Of a DNA stretch of 6,899 bases, positions 5,663 to 6,899 are shown one piece after another. This DNA is from Thermomicrobiaceae bacterium (GTDB lineage Bacteria > Chloroflexota > Chloroflexia > Thermomicrobiales > Thermomicrobiaceae). Location of the stretch: contig SKKR01000365.1 of the NCBI GenBank assembly GCA_007123655.1, positions 1-6,899 of the forward strand, given 5' to 3'. The position numbers and the translations under genes were made by a program. Position 1 is the first letter of the stretch, and the number at the start of each line of letters is the position of its first letter. Below the pieces are notes generated by a model. It had not been told where the DNA came from and made no database searches. It saw nothing but the letters and a program-made list of their open reading frames with translations.

Positions 5663-5669
5663 CGTACCA

Positions 5670-6380
5670 ATGCAGAGCGTCGAGATTCAGGCACGCTCGG
5701 TCGACGAAGCCGTGCGGCTTGCCCTGGAGCAACTGGGGTGTACCGAGGATGAGGTCGACGTTGAGGTGTTGGTGGATGCCGATCCGGAGAATGAAGGTGA
5801 GGCGCTGGTACGTGTCACCTCGCATCGTGGCAACGGAGCGAGCCAGCCCGATACCGCTGGTTATCCCGCCGCCCGATTTGACGCGCGTCCGGATGAGGTA
5901 ACCGAGCAGGTCGCAAAGAAAGTTGTTACCGAACTACTCGACGCGATGGGGTTCGATTGCTCTGTCATGGCGGTGGACAACCCCTCATCGATCGAAGTCG
6001 CGTCAGACGAGCCGCCAACCGTCTTCATCGACGTCAACGGCCGGGATCTCGGCATATTGATCGGCAAACGTGGGGACAACCTCTCCCACTTTCAGTACAT
6101 GGTTAACCTGCTGGCCAACAAGCAACTGGATGACTGGACCAGAGTCATTGTCGACGTGGAAGGGTATCGCGTTCGGCGCGAGGAATCCCTGATCGGCCTC
6201 GCCAAACGCGTTGCCAGGAAGGTTTCACAGAGCCGGCGGGCGATTCCCCTGGAACCGATGCCGGCCAACGAGCGACGTGTCGTGCACATGGCGCTGCGTG
6301 ACGATTCGTCTGTCAGGACGGAAAGCACCGGCGAATCAGGTGAGCGCCGGGTTACGATTCACCCGAGACAGTCCGGCTGA
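5670..6380 (+). CDS. jag: Jag/KhpB RNA-binding protein (Jag-N, KH and R3H domains)
   Basis: This 236-residue cytoplasmic protein is Jag, also called KhpB or EloR, an RNA-binding partner of KhpA linked to cell elongation and division control in Gram-positive bacteria. All three domains are visible. A Jag-N domain occupies about 1-52 (MQSVEIQARSVDEAVRLALE...). After a linker, a KH domain of about 78-165 carries the RNA-gripping GxxG loop IGKRG (131-135). The C-terminal R3H domain spans about 166-232, with the Arg-x3-His core at R202 and H206 (NERRVVHMAL). The ATG has AAGGAG 9 nt upstream. The gene directly follows yidC, as in most genomes where both occur. The linker between Jag-N and KH is short and lacks the basic stretch of some homologues. 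In other phyla its function is less well known, so the cell-elongation role here is inferred. Confidence 0.95.
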   Translation: MQSVEIQARSVDEAVRLALEQLGCTEDEVDVEVLVDADPENEGEALVRVTSHRGNGASQPDTAGYPAARFDARPDEVTEQVAKKVVTELLDAMGFDCSVMAVDNPSSIEVASDEPPTVFIDVNGRDLGILIGKRGDNLSHFQYMVNLLANKQLDDWTRVIVDVEGYRVRREESLIGLAKRVARKVSQSRRAIPLEPMPANERRVVHMALRDDSSVRTESTGESGERRVTIHPRQSG

Positions 6381-6468
6381 GCTCTCGCTTGACGGTTCGC
6401 CGGACTTCCTGCTCATTCGATAACCTCGTTGTTCAGAGAGATTCTGCCGGCATGCCGCGTTTGACAGC

Positions 6469-6474
6469 GGGGAG
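6469..6474 (+). promoter_or_regulatory. Ribosome binding site deciding the GTG start of the kinase gene
   Basis: GGGGAG lies 5 nt before the GTG at 6480, and the reading frame from there shows kinase-family residues at once. This supports the non-ATG start. Confidence 0.7.
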
Positions 6475-6479
6475 AAACC

Positions 6480-6899
6480 GTGCACCAGGCGCCTGACTAT
6501 CTTTCCATTGGTCACATAACGATCGATCGCAAGCCGAGCGGGGCTGAGGTCCCCGGTGGCGCTGCGCTTTACTCGGCTCTGCTCGCCTCGCGGTTCGGAC
6601 TTCGCGCAGCGGTGCTGACGCGTGGGCGATTCGACGCGTTCCAGGATGAGCGGGCACGAGCGACGCTGGACTCCCTGGCGGACGAGATCGAGCTGATCGT
6701 TCAGGAGAGTGACGAGCCCACGGTCTTCACAAACAGGAACGTGGCGGGACGGCGGGTGCAGACGATTCATTCCTGGGCCGGTGAGATCGACATGAACGGG
6801 TTGCCGCCGCTGTGGCGGTCCTCCAGAATTATCCATCTGGCCCCGGTTGCTCAGGAGATCGATGTACGCTGGGCCGGGCGGCTCAGTCCGGACTATTTC
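6480..6899 (+). CDS. PfkB-family (ribokinase-like) sugar kinase, N-terminal part cut by window edge
   Basis: From the GTG at 6480 the frame is open for 140 codons to the right edge. DYLSIGHITIDRKPSG (6-21) is the opening beta strand, and PGGAALYSALLASRFGLRAAVLTRG (25-49) is the conserved glycine-rich region of PfkB carbohydrate kinases, where the GG pair contacts the sugar. TVFTN (81-85) and IIHLAPVAQEID (117-128) fit the lid strand and a later core strand. The catalytic GxGD motif and ATP site lie beyond the edge, so activity and the phosphorylated substrate (sugar or nucleoside) cannot be judged. The gene starts 99 nt after jag on the same strand, with no terminator or convincing promoter between, so it may be at the end of the same transcript. 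Its link to the translation genes upstream is positional only. Confidence 0.85.
   Translation, partial: MHQAPDYLSIGHITIDRKPSGAEVPGGAALYSALLASRFGLRAAVLTRGRFDAFQDERARATLDSLADEIELIVQESDEPTVFTNRNVAGRRVQTIHSWAGEIDMNGLPPLWRSSRIIHLAPVAQEIDVRWAGRLSPDYF

Noticed and set aside
6461..6466. TTGACA before the kinase gene as a -35 box
   Set aside because: A -10 at proper spacing would fall inside the coding sequence after the GTG start, and none is seen. The TTGACG at 6389 also lacks a fitting -10.
1..6899. CRISPR arrays, tRNA or rRNA genes, insertion sequences, prophage or attachment sites
   Set aside because: No spaced direct repeats, tRNA-like cloverleaf, transposase motif or terminal inverted repeats were seen; the window is mostly core genes in conserved order.

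Overview
This window is a GC-rich bacterial chromosomal segment with largely ordinary core genes. The lack of a long periplasmic domain in YidC, the standalone CinA C-terminal domain, the L34 beginning [10 protein letters not shown], a PfkB-type kinase after jag and the heavy use of GTG/TTG starts suggest a Chloroflexota-like bacterium (perhaps Thermomicrobia). That placement is an inference from sequence style; no 16S or marker search was possible.

Left half (1-3428), all on the minus strand. Reading in the direction of transcription, it holds an MFS exporter (3428-2151), a standalone CinA/PncC-type amidohydrolase (2083-1556), an M16 zinc peptidase (1540-275), and the N-terminal receiver half of an OmpR-like response regulator that runs off the left edge (242-1). 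cinA and the peptidase are 15 bp apart and the peptidase and regulator 32 bp apart, so these three look co-transcribed. An extended -10 motif in the 67-bp gap before cinA may start them.

Centre (3429-3775): a divergent intergenic region. It holds an essentially perfect sigma-70/sigma-A promoter (TTGACA, 18 bp, TATAAT) firing rightward into a roughly 75-nt leader with a 5' hairpin, a 5-codon mini-ORF and a T7 tract.

Right half (3776-6899), all on the plus strand. This is the conserved rpmH-rnpA-yidD-yidC-jag cluster followed by the 5' part of a PfkB-family kinase cut by the right edge. rpmH (55 codons) and the kinase are easy to miss, because the first is very short and the second has no stop in the window. 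The cluster makes ribosomal protein L34, the RNase P protein, two factors of membrane protein insertion and a KH/R3H RNA-binding protein: translation, tRNA maturation and membrane insertion in one transcript. dnaA, which adjoins rpmH in many bacteria, is absent here and no DnaA boxes were seen.

I see no dramatic new system. The most interesting signal is at the gene junctions of the rpmH cluster. The rnpA start lies in a perfect 9-bp-arm inverted repeat whose RNA form puts AUG in the hairpin loop, and the Shine-Dalgarno sequences of yidD and jag can each pair with a 6-nt complement lying just after the preceding stop codon. Together these suggest termination-dependent translational coupling along the operon.
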